DNA of 64,000 bases from Paraspadella gotoi. Taxonomy: Eukaryota > Chaetognatha. A program made the translations under genes and the position numbers. Shown in pieces: positions 1-12,214 of the stretch (positions within the stretch are counted from its first letter, which is position 1; each line of letters starts with the position of its first letter). The stretch lies in assembly GCA_051294375.1 (NCBI GenBank), contig CM119263.1, positions 1,848,668 through 1,912,667 on the forward strand. Direction: 5' to 3'. Below the pieces are notes generated by a model. That model had not been told where the DNA came from. It did not search any database and saw only the letters and a program-made list of their open reading frames with translations.

Positions 1-840
1 CGGGGAAAAGTTTGGCCCAAAAAAATTCCTATCTCTTATTGTTAGCGGAAACAAATTTAATTTAATTATGAAAAAAAAAATTTAGTTGACCCTACTTAAA
101 TATTTATAGTAACCCATTATTTATTTGCATTAAGAAAGTATTTTTTACTAAAATTCCAATTTTATTTTTTTACTGTACAAAGCTATAAATTTAGGTTTAA
201 GCCTATGAACAAAGGCTTTACAAGATTATATTTTTTTATTATATTTTATTAAAAGCAGACAATCAAACCTAAAATTCTATTCTTACAGAAACAAAAACTG
301 TAATAATTATTAATAATATTCATATTCATCCTTAAAATGTATAATTAAATATATTTGATTCCTAATTATAACAATAAAAAAATTTGGCAAAGTCAGGAAT
401 CTTTCTCTTCTTTTTGTATTTATATTACTTTAAAGAGTTTTATTGTCATCCAATTACAGAATCATTTGAAAAGAAAGTTTAAATAAAATCAGTCTAATAC
501 CTTTAAATTTTGGGATTCATTCCTAGTTTTTTTTCTTATAAATTTTTGTGGATGAAAAGCTGAAAATTTTTTTAAAATTAGATCTTACTCCTTTTTTGAA
601 AAAAAAAAAAAATAAACTTGAAAAAGTGATTTTTCTTCTTTACCGATTTTTTAAAGAAAAATTAAGCTCATTGATTTTTTATCGAAAATTTTTTTAACTA
701 CTTTCCCAACATGATTATAGAATTAAAAAAATATATGAATTTCAGAGAACCAGCTTAAATTTAAAGGGTCAAACGTTATGTTTTCAGCTTTTTTACCCCC
801 CTGTTCAACTTGGTCCTCTTAAAAGGGAAATCTCTCGATG
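1..840. other. AT-rich non-coding flank
   Basis: Strongly AT-rich sequence with many homopolymer runs and stops in all frames. I see no exon, RNA gene or recognisable repeat here. It lies just upstream of the first copy of the duplicated unit A and has no counterpart before the second copy. Confidence 0.6.
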
Positions 841-842
841 AA

Positions 843-892
<50 letters not shown>

Positions 893-912
893 AGGAGAGA
901 GAGAGGGAAAGA
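841..912. repeat. (GA)n microsatellite
   Basis: A nearly perfect GA dinucleotide array sits at the left edge of the first unit A copy. The corresponding place before the second copy is inside a 235-N gap, consistent with short-read assembly breaking on GA arrays. Serine/leucine-rich open frames across this array are repeat translations. Confidence 0.9.
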
Positions 913-1027
913 GGAAAAAGACGTAAAAAGATTTTCATCGTCACCATGTTCTACAAACACTAAAAAAAAAAATCTAATATTTTGACTAAAGCAGGCCAAC
1001 AGGCAAAGAAGCAAGCAAGCGATAATG

Positions 1028-1290
1028 TTTATTTCAGTCAGATAAAATAAATAAGTGAAACCAACTTGAAAAGGTGAGAATCAACGGCGGGACACTCCAG
1101 TCTGAGCCGCCGAGGAAACGTCCTTGAAATCTTCCAAGTTTATTTCCGTTGGCCTCGAGAAAGCGTTCCGGGTCGTTAGATTCACTTCGGCGGAGATGGA
1201 CGTCACTTCCGGCGGAGATGACGTCACTTCCCGGCGGAGATGACGTCACTTTCCGGACGCTAGATGACGTCACTTTCCGGTCAAGTTAGT
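1028..1290 (-). pseudogene. Frameshifted copy of the pseudokinase terminal exon
   Basis: Read on the minus strand this is the copy 1 counterpart of the terminal exon at 12,215-12,396. It keeps the seven-residue repeat region, the words DPERFLEANGN and LGGSDWSV, the stop at 1,038-1,040 and the AATAAA signal at 1,028-1,033, but small indels move it between frames (for example after GSDWSV). Copy 2 has these parts in one frame, so the breaks look like sequence errors. It extends further upstream than copy 2, because copy 2 is interrupted by an N gap, and so gives the only view of about four repeat units. Confidence 0.5.
1182..1280. repeat. 21-bp minisatellite with CCGGAAGTGACGTCA core
   Basis: About four copies of a 21-bp unit, ggcggagatgacgtcactt plus cc. 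On the minus strand each unit contains CCGGAAGTGACGTCA, an ETS site fused to a cAMP response element. Because 21 is divisible by three, the same units read in frame as ISAGSDV in the exon at 12,215-12,396, so the transcription-factor resemblance may be accidental. Confidence 0.75.
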
Positions 1291-1384
1291 GACGTGTATT
1301 TTCAAAAAAATTTCTTTCGCCGAAAAGTCCGAGTGAAATCGTCCGATGGCCTTCAAAAGGCCATGCATTTTTCGCTAGAGAGAA

Positions 1385-1686
1385 GGAGAGAGATCGGATG
1401 AGGAGAGAGAGAGAGAGAGAGAGAGACGAGAGAGAGAGAGATAGAGAAGGGGAAAAATAAGGGGAACATAACATAAAAAGTCGGTTCTTTGTAATGAGCC
1501 AAACTCGTGCGTGAGACGCATTGGAACAAAAAACAATGATAGAGAGAAAGACAGTCAGAAAAAGAAGGAGGGAGAGAGAGAGAGAGAGAAGAGAGAAAGG
1601 AGACAGAGAGAGAGAAGAGACGAGAGAAGAAGAGAGAGAGAGAGAAGAGAGGAGAGAGGAGAGAAAAAGAGAGAGAGAGAGAGAGA
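1385..1686. repeat. Imperfect (GA)n arrays
   Basis: Two blocks of GA repeats (about 1,404-1,445 and 1,570-1,686) with AA and AGA interruptions. The matching part of copy 2 is a 775-N gap of almost the same length. Arg/Glu-rich and Ser/Leu-rich open frames here are repeat translations, not genes. Confidence 0.85.
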
Positions 1687-2389
1687 TATAGCTTTACTTT
1701 CAGAGTTACTTTTGAAGTAGTCATCCTTATTTACAAAATTCTTTTATTTATTTTTGGTATTAACATGTTTTTTAGATTCACAGTAAAAGTAAAGAAATAA
1801 TTCTCACCAGTGAAAAAGCGAGGTGATCCTTGAGTGGAATCGAGTGACGGTCTGTTAAGCGGTGACGTCATCGTCAGACCGAAAACCAATCCGCATTTCC
1901 TCAGTGAGACTCGGATCGTCCCTTGATGGAAAGCGGAAAGGAAAACCTTTGGAAAAAAAACAGTTCTCTCTATCTCTCTCTTCCCTTCTCTCCCTCTCCC
2001 TCTCCCTCTCTCTCTCTCTATTCATCTACATAATCTCTGTCCCTCTTTCTATTTCCCTTTTTATTTCTCCCCTCAACGGCCGCTCTGGCATTGGAAATAA
2101 AAACAAAAAACGTTTTCATCATTCAATCAGAGTAGCGGTTTAAAGTTTTAATTGATATTTTGAATTTCAACAATTTTTACAATTCACTTCTGTACCTTTT
2201 TTCATTTTCTTCAATTCTTTTTCTCATTTATTGTTTATAAATCCTTGACAGACCGACCAAGGAGCGTTTGAGATCTCAGTCGAAGCCGCGCGACAGAAAA
2301 GACTGAAGGTCGCCCTGACAGAAGAAATGAATTTTTAATCGCGACTCAGATGCGGTATGAAACTCAACCCGGCCAGCTTCCTATTCCCG

Positions 2390-2850
2390 ATGCCGGTTCT
2401 TCCCATGTCGGTTCTCGTTGGCGGTTTCTTCCATGTCGTCTCGTTGGCGGTTCTTCCATGTTCGGTCTCGTTGGCGGTTTCTCCATGTTCGGTTCTCGTG
2501 GCGGTTCTCCATGTCGGTTTCTCGTTTGCCGGTTAATCCCTGCCAGGTTTTGTATTGCCAGATCTCCTTGTGGTTCTCATTGCCGGCTCTCATTTTCCGG
2601 TTTGCATTGTCGGTCTTTCATGCTGACTTTATGTTGCCGACTTCTCCCTGTCGGTTTAGCGTTGCCCAGTTCCCATTGCCAGTTCTCATGCCATTTCTAT
2701 TTACCGTTTTTTGCGTTGCCAAGTTCTCATTGCCAGTTCTCATAGCCATTTCTCATTGCCGGTTTTGCATAAGTCAGTTTCCTCATTGCCAGTTCTCATT
2801 GCCATTTCTCATTGCCAGTTCTCATTGCCAGTTGCGTTACCGGTTCTCAT
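2390..2850. repeat. 13-bp minisatellite, copy 1
   Basis: About thirty degenerate copies of a 13-bp unit of the type gccagttctcatt / gccggttctcgtt. The left third alternates two variants (ending catgt and gttgg), giving a 26-bp higher period. The period is not a multiple of three, so long open frames appear in several frames; none has exon signals. The cleaner copy is at 13,555-13,965. Confidence 0.85.
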
Positions 2851-3174
2851 TGCGGTCCTCGTTACCGACGCCGGTGTTTGCTGACGGCGCCGCGTTTCCT
2901 AACCTCATTATCTCCTTCACCGTTTCGTGGTTTTCGCACCGGCGCGGCGTTGCAAGGCGTCGTTTCATTCAGGCGCTTTGTCATTGGTTTTTTGCCCATG
3001 TCATTGTCTCCGATATCTAGTCGGTCTGATTCTGCAATCCTCGTCATTGATGACGCACGCTGCTTCTCTTTCGGCGCCAATCCCACGAACTCCCAAAACC
3101 AATAGTCGACGGTTTGGATTTCGTTAAAATGCCATTCATTTTTAATTATCATTTTCGTGGATTATTTCTATAAT

Positions 3175-3480
3175 TTTTCCTCTTCCCTATCCTCTTCCCT
3201 ATTCCTCCTCCCCCTATTCCTTTTTTCCCTATCCTCTTCCCCCCACTCCTCTTCCCTATCCTCTTCCCCTTTTCCTCCTATCCTCTTCCCCATTACTCCT
3301 CTTCCCCTATATTCCTCTCCCCTTTTCCTCTTATTCCTTTCCCCCTTACTCCTTTCCCCCTTATTCCTCCCTTTCCCCATTTTCCTCTCCCCCAACGCCT
3401 CTTCCCCTTTTTCCTCTTCCCCATATTCCTCTTCCCCCTTTTCCTCTTTCCCCCTATTCCTCTTCCTAATCTTCCCTTCT
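3175..3480. repeat. Polypyrimidine CCTCTTCCCC tract
   Basis: About 300 bp of almost pure pyrimidine on the plus strand, made of variable CCTCTTCCCC and TATTCCTCTTCCCC units. The second copy is at 14,275-14,575. Open frames here are low complexity. A homopyrimidine run of this length could form triplex DNA, but that is inference. Confidence 0.8.
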
Positions 3481-3589
3481 TTTCTTTTACTCCTTCGTAG
3501 GTCAAGTCACGGACATTCACCTTTTCACTCGGATCTCACGAACACGATTTAATGGTTTCTTTTTGGCACAATTGAGTTTCCGCCTCAGA

Positions 3590-3668
3590 GAGAGAGAGAG
3601 AGAGAGAGAGACGAGAGAGAGAGAGAGGAGGAGAGAGAGAGAAGAGAGAGAGAGAGGAGAGAGAGTCT
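3590..3668. repeat. (GA)n microsatellite
   Basis: GA array with single-base interruptions; the copy 2 counterpart at 14,681-14,723 is shorter and uninterrupted. The interruptions in copy 1 are of the kind raw long reads introduce. Confidence 0.85.
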
Positions 3669-4483
3669 CCAAAAAGAGTAAAATGAAATGAGAAAAGATC
3701 GAATAAAAGAAATAAATGACGTTAAAGATTGAAAGAGAATTGAAAGGAAGGGAGAAAGAAAATGAGGAATGAAGCTTTTCCCGGAAAATGGAAGTTTTCC
3801 CATATGTCCTTCTTTCGACAAAGGTCGTTGGATTCTGACCGACCGGGTCGTTCCGTCCGTCCGTCCGTAATGACCCTTTCGAAAAAGCTTTGACCTTCTG
3901 TCGGCCTTTCTCCATTTGTGGGAGGTTGGAGTCGGTTGTAGAGGAATCGGGATGAAAGAAGATTTTTTTTCAATAATGCGCAATTCTCGCTCAACGCCTT
4001 GGCATTGCTATGGACATTTTATCGATTTGGATTCCCCTTGTATCGCCTGCATCCCCTTGCATCTCCTTGCATTTCTCCTTCATCTCATTGTTTCTTTTTT
4101 CATTTTTATGTTTTAAGTCTTGATTCATATGAAAATTTCAAAATTACCTGTTTCACTATCTATAGATTTTTAATAGATTTTGAAATATTTGATATTCTTA
4201 TGATTTTTATATGCATTTAGGTTTTTTTTTAATATTTTATTGGATTATTTTTAAATCTTATATTGATTATTAGGATAGACAGAAGTGTGTGTTGTTTCTG
4301 GCATCTACGCAAACATAAGGTAGATAATTTCTTGCCCTCTAGATTTTAATAGATCTCATACATCATTCCTGTGGAAATGAGGAAAATCATTAATCTAAAC
4401 TAATATACCTAAAAGGCTGAATAAAAAATGGGAATGGATCATTTTTTTGGAGGATTATTTATCTTTTATTATCTTTATCATTT

Positions 4484-4494
4484 ATTATTTATTA

Positions 4495-4545
<51 letters not shown>

Positions 4546-4604
4546 TATATTATTATTATTATTATTATTATTATTTATTATTATAATTATTATTATTATT
4601 ATCC
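4484..4604. repeat. (TTA)n microsatellite
   Basis: About 120 bp of TTA/ATT trinucleotide repeat with a few interruptions. The copy 2 counterpart at 15,525-15,622 is uninterrupted. Confidence 0.9.
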
Positions 4605-4678
4605 TTGTCTCACATCCCTTTTCTTTTTAAAATCAAAAGTCTAAACCTCTCTCCACCCTTACCCAAGATTGCCTTCAC

Positions 4679-5323
4679 CTCAGTCTGTCCCGATTCCGGA
4701 CAGAATTCGCATCTTAATCTTCTCACAGTTTTCATCGTAATCTCGACGCTGCGCCGGCAGGGACGCCGCGCCGCCGCCGCCGAACGGGTGATCTCCTCCG
4801 GGTTAAATTCCATAGATTACGATACCGAGACGAGGCCAGCGCTTTTTTTCAAAATAGACGGGAAGAGACTCCGCCTCGGCCGCCGCCGGCCGACCGTCGA
4901 CGCCGCCGGCCTCCGCCCAACCATTCCGGTTGCCAGCAGAAGTCTCGTCTTCCGGTCGCAAAGGATCAAAGTCGACGAGAAGATCGGAGACACCGATTTT
5001 CCACGACGCCGTTTGATTCGTCCGGAAACGGCGCTGGAAAATGACGGTCGGGCGTCTGGACGTCGGACCGGGGAAAAACAGAATCTTTCTCGGCTTTTAG
5101 CATCGGCGCCGAAAATGGGGCGCCCCTGGGAACGAAGGTCGCCGCAAGAGACGCCGGCCGTTCTCTCGAGGCTCATCGTCGAAACGCCGCTTTATTGTCG
5201 CGCCGCCAGGATGGAGTTGACCGGCGAGTTGATTCGGCGTCGTTTGACGACCGACTGCGGCGACGGTCCGCGCCACGCGGGATCGTGACGGCGCCGCCAA
5301 AGTCGGACAAGGGACAGGAGGCT
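4679..5323 (-). pseudogene. Frameshifted copy of the pseudokinase C-lobe exon
   Basis: Copy 1 counterpart of the exon at 15,705-16,334, bounded by the same acceptor (a pyrimidine run ending CTCAG at 5,324-5,326) and the same donor (CTGAG followed by GTGAAG). It is 645 bases against 630, and several one- and two-base insertions break the frame, so that only pieces of the kinase-like protein can be read in any one frame. The open state of copy 2 argues that these breaks are sequencing errors in this copy, though a decayed paralogue is possible. Confidence 0.6.
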
Positions 5324-5377
5324 CTGAGAGGGAGAGGTCGGGGGGAGATGGTTGGTGGGGGGATGGGACGAAGAGAT

Positions 5378-5486
5378 TCTGATATATTTATTATTTATTT
5401 TATTTATTTATTTATTTATTTATTATTATTTATTTTATATTTATTTATTTATTTATTTAATTATTTATTTATTTATTTATTTATTT

Positions 5487-5517
<31 letters not shown>

Positions 5518-5570
5518 TTATTTATTTATTTTAATTATTTATTTATTATTTATTTATTTCAATAGTTTTA
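5378..5570. repeat. (TTTA)n microsatellite
   Basis: About 190 bp of TTTA tetranucleotide repeat lying just upstream, in transcription order, of the C-lobe exon copy. Counterpart at 16,389-16,575. Confidence 0.9.
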
Positions 5571-5579
5571 TTTGATATA

Positions 5580-6487
5580 TTTAATATTTATGTATTGGGC
5601 CTTTCGGGTGGCCACGCGGTTGTCGCCGTAGCGGTCAGGACGGTCGACCGTCCGGACGGCAGAGAATTTCAAACATCTGTGTCGCAAGTCCCCGATTCGC
5701 GTCGAAACGTCGCCGACTGACGATGATTGAGACGATAAAGAAAGTGGATATCTGGTTTATTTTATTGTATGAAATTTGAAAAGTCAGAGCTGTTGCATCC
5801 AGTAGTCGCGACGTCGAACGGTTTGACGTTGCTATTAAAACGTTTTAACGTTTTTTAGAAATCATTGTTTGTTTTTGAAACAACTTGAACTGTTCTTAAT
5901 CATCCTTTCCGCTATTTGTCTCAATAATAAATAAACATTTTAAAATTGGTTGAATAGTGAAATTAAACCGAGGCAGCTCAAACATCAAATTAAAATAAAC
6001 ATCGAGGGACCGAATTCTTTTTAAAAAAAAAATCCCAAAACTCGATACAAATTGTAAAATTGTGTCATTTCTTCACCTTTTGCTCCACCCTTTTGTGGGA
6101 AGACTTTTACCTTATTTAAAAGTAGTTTTTAGAATTGTGATCTTTACAGTTGTAAAATTTTTTTTTTCCATCTCTATCTTAAATTTCAGTCCACCTTTGA
6201 CAATTAGCCATATTCGATCCATTCGCTTTTCTGATATCAAACAAATGTATTCGTCTCATTTTGCTCACCATTATTATAAGGCTATAAAAAACAGAAAGAA
6301 AAGGTTGCGTCACGATGGTGACTTTTGGGCCGTATCCGTTTTTTTGTTGAAACGGAAACTCGGTTTTCACTATTAATGTAATCAGTTCTCACTCTCCTTT
6401 CTCCTCTCACTTGCCTCACTTTTCGCGCTTAGACTCGCCCACTCTTATTACTTCCGTGAGTCTCTCTCTCTTGTTCTCGTGTCTCTC

Positions 6488-6529
<42 letters not shown>

Positions 6530-7168
6530 TCTCGCTTCATCTTATATTTCTCTCTGCTCTTATTCTCAGGTCGCTGATAGCCATTTGTCTTTAAGATTTA
6601 ATCAGTTAAATAGTTATAGTTTTCGTCGCCCGACGTCGGTCGCTAAGCACCGTCCAAGGGCCAAAATAATTTGATCTTTTAAAAATTTCGATCATTCCCT
6701 CCAATTCAATTATTAATCAGACTGTATTAGTTAAATAAATTTGATAAATTTCCATTTCAATTTAATTAATTACTCTACTAATTTTTTTTAATTTTTCAAT
6801 TAAATTTTTTATTAGTCAATTACTTGAAAATAAAATTATCTAATATTGTGATTCTAAACAATTAAATAATAGTCATTAAAAAATGCATAATGAATAAAAT
6901 TAATCTAAACAAAATCAACGGACATATTCGACGTTAAAACAGACCAACCCCAAATTTTCGTTGCATCGCTCGATCAAATTAATAAATCAATTAGTCGATT
7001 TATCAATCAATTAGCAAAATTGGACGATTGACTTGTCTTTTTGTGTGACTATATACTTCCAATTGTTGTGTTGTTGTTGTTTTTCGATTTGCCGCTTGAA
7101 TTCGTTGACGATTTTCCGTCTCTATTTGACGACTGTCAAATAAGCACTCATCTCTTCTCTTCTCTCTG

Positions 7169-7226
<58 letters not shown>

Positions 7227-8330
7227 GTTGATTCAACTTCAATTTTTTGTCTGCAATCCCCTCAACTCGCCTTTTTAGTTGCGCCGCAAGCAACTCGCGG
7301 AACTTTTACTCTATAAGTCACTTTAAGGTGATCTGTCGGTCCGTGACGGATCGGTTCGGCTCCGTCGGATGTCTGTCCGTCTGTCTGTCCCACTTACGTC
7401 TATTAAATGCCTTTCATAACTTTGCATAGAATTGATTGCTCATAAAAATGTGCCTCGCCAAAACTGACCCTCAGTCAGCCTCACCCCCGAACAAACCCTG
7501 ACCCAAGCTTTGGGTTTTCAACGCGGTTTTAGTTTTCCCGTTCGAATGAAAAATTAGCGTTCTGTTGATCGGCGACTGTTTGAATCGGACCTGTTGATCG
7601 GACTGTTTGATCGGACGCAGATTTGAAAAAAAGAAATTGTTATTTGATCGAAAGTCGGTTTAAAAGGGAAATAGTTTTTTTGAAATCTATGTTATTCTAT
7701 TTAATTTTAATTTACATAGGAAAGCTCGATTAATAAAATTATTTTGAAAAAGTTTTATATCTGTTGTAGATACGATTCGACTTTTTAGTACGTAGGTACG
7801 TACATTTTAGTATAGAATTGTAGTTCACTATTCGCAACTTTTTGTCTTGGATTCAGTTAATCGTTATATTTCAGTATAGATTTTTTTTACGAAGATGTTT
7901 CCAAATTAGATTAACAGCGAATTATATAACTTGGTTCTTCGGTATCAGTTCACTTTTCAAACCCATTGGCACTCGGAAAGCGATTTACTGTTAGGGAATC
8001 GTAGTACAGCCATGCGTTTTCTTCGTTTGTTTCTGCAACGTTTTTTCCCTCTTTTCTATTGAACTTGAAACAATTATTCTCTCCTTTTTACTAGTACCTC
8101 CTTATATCCACGTTTAACCTTTTTATTTTCATTTCATATTTTTTCTCTCTTCTTTCCTTTTTCTTTCTTGCCTTTTCTTTACTTTCATATTCTTCTTTTT
8201 TCATCTTTTTCCCCACAAATTTCTTTTATTCTCTTTTTTTTTCTAAAAAAAAAGTCAAGCAAACCGGGGGCTTTTGTGGGTCTCTTCCTTTTTTCCCCCT
8301 TGCTCCTCCCGCCTTTTCAAGGCAAACACT
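5580..8330. other. Intron-like interval of unit A copy 1
   Basis: Between the two kinase exon copies. It holds CT arrays at about 6,450-6,535 and 7,150-7,226, AT-rich sequence, and an interspersed repeat with the word AGTTGCGCCGCAAGCAACTC at 7,278-7,297 followed by GTCGGTC-type repeats. I see no additional exon with convincing coding character. Confidence 0.55.
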
Positions 8331-8333
8331 AAC

Positions 8334-8641
8334 CTATCAAAGGCGGAAGGTTGTGCTCTCCGGTTGATTTCGTTCTTTTGTGTGTCCGACCAATTGGCGT
8401 CACTGATGCGAGGATTTCCGGAGCCGGAATTTGAATTCCGGCCTCCGCCCACCAAGCCGGGCGTCCGGTTCTCGCTCCGCCGACGCGAACCTTTTTTGAT
8501 CGCCAACTTCCGCCGCCTCCGCATCCGCCCCGCCGCCGGACGCCTCAGCGGACGCCTTTCAACGCGCCGCAGTAGTCGGCAGCCGGACGCCGTTGCAACG
8601 ACGCCGCTTTGGCCGGCCGAGAACTTCTTGCTTCGATCCGT
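8334..8641 (-). pseudogene. Frameshifted copy of the pseudokinase N-lobe exon
   Basis: Copy 1 counterpart of the exon at 19,357-19,649, with the same acceptor (seven T or so then AAG) and the same donor (GATAG followed by GTTAGTG). It is 308 bases against 293. The kinase beta-3 lysine region reads LAIKK and then shifts frame because of an extra A, losing the alpha-C region; the end reappears as AFDR. Likely an erroneous copy of the same exon. Confidence 0.6.
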
Positions 8642-10620
8642 CTTAAAAAAAATCTAGTCCTTTGTTTGTCTAGACGCGAAATGGACAACCGTAAAGTTGA
8701 AGGAGACATCTGTGGCAGATGTTATAAAATATGACAAGTATGATTACTATGAACTTATGTGTATATCAAATTTAATATTCATTCCTTTGTATAGACATTT
8801 ACAGGAAGGACCATACTTTCATCCCTCTTCCCATCGTGATATTTTTAAAATTAAAGCTCGCATTTAAATAAATTTTAACTTTTTTCAAATTTTATTTTCA
8901 ACTGTAAATCAATACCAAGTTAAAGCAATATTCGTAATTTGATGGAAACGAATAATGCTAAAAATTTATAAAATAAAATAAGATAAAATTAATTTAAGTC
9001 CTGACATTTATATTTGGTTTTTTGTTTTTTGTTTTTGAAAACGTGACTGGCTACATTTATACAAATAATTACAAGAAAGTGCAATTTTCATTCTACAAAC
9101 CAATGCGAAAATATTAAAACCAATTAATCAATATAAATATAAATATAACAACAAATTAACCAAATCGATTGTGGAAAATCATTTTGTTCTTCGTCAAGAA
9201 AATTTTGAAAAAAAAAATCGAGAGAAAAAAAAACTGTTGATTCCTATTCTCGAAATAAAAGGAGAAAAAGAAAGGAATATCCCATTCTTAACAGAAATGA
9301 CCAGTTGCGGTCATTCATGTAAAGGATGACACGACGACGACTACAACGACGGACGACGACAATAAGCGAGTCGGCGGCGGAGGAGGAAAACTATGGTTTG
9401 CGAAAAGGAGGGCGTGGAAAAATGCAGGCACTGATGATTGATGACGATTGATTGACGACGACGAAAAAAAATGATAGCCAAAGAAGACGACAACGACGAC
9501 GAGAAAAGAGGAGAACGAACAAAAGTAGTAGGTCAATTAGGGCGGCTCTAGGTATAATCTTAAGTGAAACTTTAGAAATTTTAAAACAATTTTTTTACGT
9601 GTGTCTTAGAAATTGATATTTATTTTTATTTTTAAATTTATATTTTTTAGGGAACATTCAAATAAGCTAGGTTTTAAAATCTTTTAAAAATTTATTTCAT
9701 TTAAAAATCTTAAAAAAGGTTGACAGTAAATATGTTATATTACAAAAGCAAAACATGAAAAAAATTCAAACATCATTCTTTTATTTATCTTAATTTTTAA
9801 AAATTTTTTTCTCGATATTCAAAATTTAAAAAAAATTAAATTAAATATTTTTGATTTGAAATAAAATTTAAAGCTCTTTGAAAAAAAAGAATTATTTTGG
9901 TTAAAAAATTATCTATGCATGAAATTGAATTGCCTGGGTCTACTTACACGAGATGGAAATATCATTGACAAAAACACCTCCTCATAATATTTTTTTTTTT
10001 TTTTTGGTCATTAAGAAGAAAAAGAATAAGAACGAATTTCGACACAAACGAAATAGAAGAGAAAAAGAAAGAGAGTAAAAGAAGGAGATATTTAAAGAAA
10101 TTGAAAAGAATATAAGATGAAAGAGAAAGGATACTATGAAGAGAAAAAGAAAGAAGATTACAGGAAGGAAGAAAAGGCGGGAAAAAAAGTAAGAAGGCTG
10201 AAACGATGGTAAGTTTTTATTCTTCTTGGGAATTCGAGGAAAGAAGGACCATCCGGAAACAGCATCGCTCAGCTCGTAAGTTTAAGCTTGGTCAGTTCGA
10301 CGTCACGAAGGTGAGTACAAGAGGAGACTAAAAATACTGAATGTTGGAAAAACTCTATGTCCACACTAGTAGATATATTAGAAGCCTAAAAAATGCATTG
10401 AGAGAGAGAGAGAGAGAGAGTGAGAGAGGGAGAGCCAAAATGCTCGCCCCTTCGTAAAAAGCCAACTTGAGAGAGTCCCTCCTCTAAAAAAGGGAAAACG
10501 CAGGCATTTGCTTGACTGAAGAGAAAAAATATTGGAAACGATGATGAAGTTTTTGGAATCAAAAAGAATAAAAAAAAAAAGGCAAGGATTTTTACTTTCC
10601 GATAATTGGCTTGTCATTTT
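8642..10620. other. Non-coding interval of unit A copy 1
   Basis: AT-rich sequence containing a degenerate GAC/GAT trinucleotide tract (9,330-9,505), a purine-rich stretch (10,015-10,200) and a short GA array (10,400-10,432). Open frames across the GAC tract are low complexity. No exon is supported. Confidence 0.5.
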
Positions 10621-11400
10621 GGCTCTCTTTTACGAGCTGTGCCCCATTTCCGTTTGTTTATCTAGAATTATTTACTTTTATTAGTTATTCTTTTGTTTTT
10701 AATATCATCTAAATATGTTTTTCAAACTTATTAAACCAAATTCTTAATCTTAGTCTCTAATCTTAATTCCCTAACCTAACTCTAATCACTGGTCTCATAC
10801 CCAAATCGTTAACCTTATCCATAACCTAATCCTTAACCCAACCTTGACCTATCTTTAACTAAAAGTTAACTTTATACGAATTTAGGATAAAATGGAGCAT
10901 TTTGAGAAAAATAAGGCCATCATTGTAACTTAAAGCAAAAAAAGCGACGCTGATCAATTGTGGTCGAGTTAAAGAAAAGAGAAAAAAAAGGAAGAAAAAA
11001 GGAAAGAGAAAAAAAGGAAAAAAAAGAAGAGAGAATTATTCAAATTCAAGACCGAAATTAAATACATTAATTGAATACGATATACAATCAAATCAAATTT
11101 AAGCTCGGAATCCTAATTCTTTCTGGTACTTTTTATTTCAATAAAGGCACCATTTCAACTAAATATCATAAATTAAGTTATTTAAGATTTAATAATTAGG
11201 TGAAGAAAATAAAGTATGGGATTAGTTTTATGGATTAAGTTAAAGGAATTAAGGTTTAAGTAAGGAATAAGGGTTTAAGGATTTGATCCAACCTCTCCGT
11301 TTATTTTGCCACAATAGTTTGAATTAATAATTAAGTTTATAGTATTAGGTAAAATTTAGGGATTGAAGTTGTGATTTGCTTACAGTAATGGATAAGGGTA
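10621..11400. mobile_element. Left part of the MITE-like element, copy 1
   Basis: Begins with the inverted terminal repeat ggctctcttttacgagctg and contains the same degenerate CCCTAA-like block (10,745-10,870) and TTAGGG-like block (about 11,150-11,290) as the element at 21,543-22,394. The right terminal repeat is missing because the duplication ends near 11,400, inside the element. Confidence 0.55.
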
Positions 11401-11886
11401 AACTCTCTCTTTTTTTACAGAGACAGAGACAGAGAGACAGAGACAGGAAAAATAGTAGATGAGAGGGAATGATTCATATGTGTTTTTTGTTTGAAATTGT
11501 ATATGAGCTGCCATGATTTTAAAGAGATATATTAATAAATTAATAAATTGATAAAAATTTTTTTGTTCTTTTCAAGCAACATTATTAATTTATTGTAAAT
11601 AAATGACGTGATATATGACAACACAATTAAGAGTAAAATAAAAAAAAATTGTTTTCCTGATGAAGTAAAAATTGACTTAATTATAAATTAGTTTATTTGC
11701 CTATGAAAAAGAACCAAGATCAAGAAAGATTTGAATCATGAAAATGAAAATGCAAGGATCGAAAGGGCGGCAACTTTTTTTTGCTTTCATCACTAAAACA
11801 GCATTGATTCCATTTATTCCATTTATTCCATCTCTCTATCATTCGAAATCTTTTCTCTCGAGATCAGACGGGAAAGAAAAACCTTA
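11401..11886. other. Single-copy spacer between the unit A copies
   Basis: AT-rich spacer with a short GACAGA repeat near 11,420-11,445 and a TTCCATTTA triplication near 11,808-11,830. It ends at an N gap. I see no gene; the only open frame of note runs into the gap. Confidence 0.5.
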
Positions 11887-12121
11887 NNNNNNNNNNNNNN
11901 NNNNNNNNNNNNNNNNNNNNNNNNNNNNNNNNNNNNNNNNNNNNNNNNNNNNNNNNNNNNNNNNNNNNNNNNNNNNNNNNNNNNNNNNNNNNNNNNNNNN
12001 NNNNNNNNNNNNNNNNNNNNNNNNNNNNNNNNNNNNNNNNNNNNNNNNNNNNNNNNNNNNNNNNNNNNNNNNNNNNNNNNNNNNNNNNNNNNNNNNNNNN
12101 NNNNNNNNNNNNNNNNNNNNN
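11887..12121. other. Assembly gap, 235 N
   Basis: Run of N immediately before copy 2 of unit A. The corresponding sequence before copy 1 is a GA array, so the gap probably hides a GA microsatellite. Confidence 0.95.
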
Positions 12122-12204
12122 ATGTTCTACAAACACCAAAAAAAAGAAATCTAATATTTTGACTAAAGCAAGCCAACAGGCAAAGAAGCAAGCAAGCGAT
12201 AATG

Positions 12205-12210
12205 TTTATT
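12205..12210 (-). promoter_or_regulatory. Polyadenylation signal AATAAA
   Basis: AATAAA on the minus strand, four bases after the stop codon of the putative terminal exon (12,215-12,217). The same arrangement is kept in copy 1 (1,028-1,033). Such a short distance is unusual but workable; a second AT-rich signal further down cannot be excluded. Confidence 0.4.
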
Positions 12211-12214
12211 TCAG

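Larger units (their letters stand above)
944..11400. repeat. Duplicated unit A, copy 1 (noisy copy)
   Basis: This segment matches 12,122-22,323 in the same orientation along its whole length, with the order of all landmarks preserved (13-bp minisatellite, pyrimidine tract, TTA array, kinase exon, TTTA array, CT arrays, second kinase exon, GAC array, MITE end). Differences are mainly one-base insertions and deletions in homopolymers. Similarity stops near 11,400, where copy 1 continues into a GACAGA-type repeat and copy 2 continues through the rest of a MITE. Both kinase exons are frameshifted in this copy, so I take it as the less accurate one. Confidence 0.9.

Noticed and set aside
1353-1724. 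Long Ser/Leu-rich and Arg/Glu-rich open frames
   Set aside because: They are translations of GA/CT microsatellites with no splice sites, balanced composition or conservation between copies.
10745-10870. True telomeric array
   Set aside because: The CCCTAA-like words are degenerate, irregular in spacing and lie within a MITE-like element, so this is not a chromosome end.
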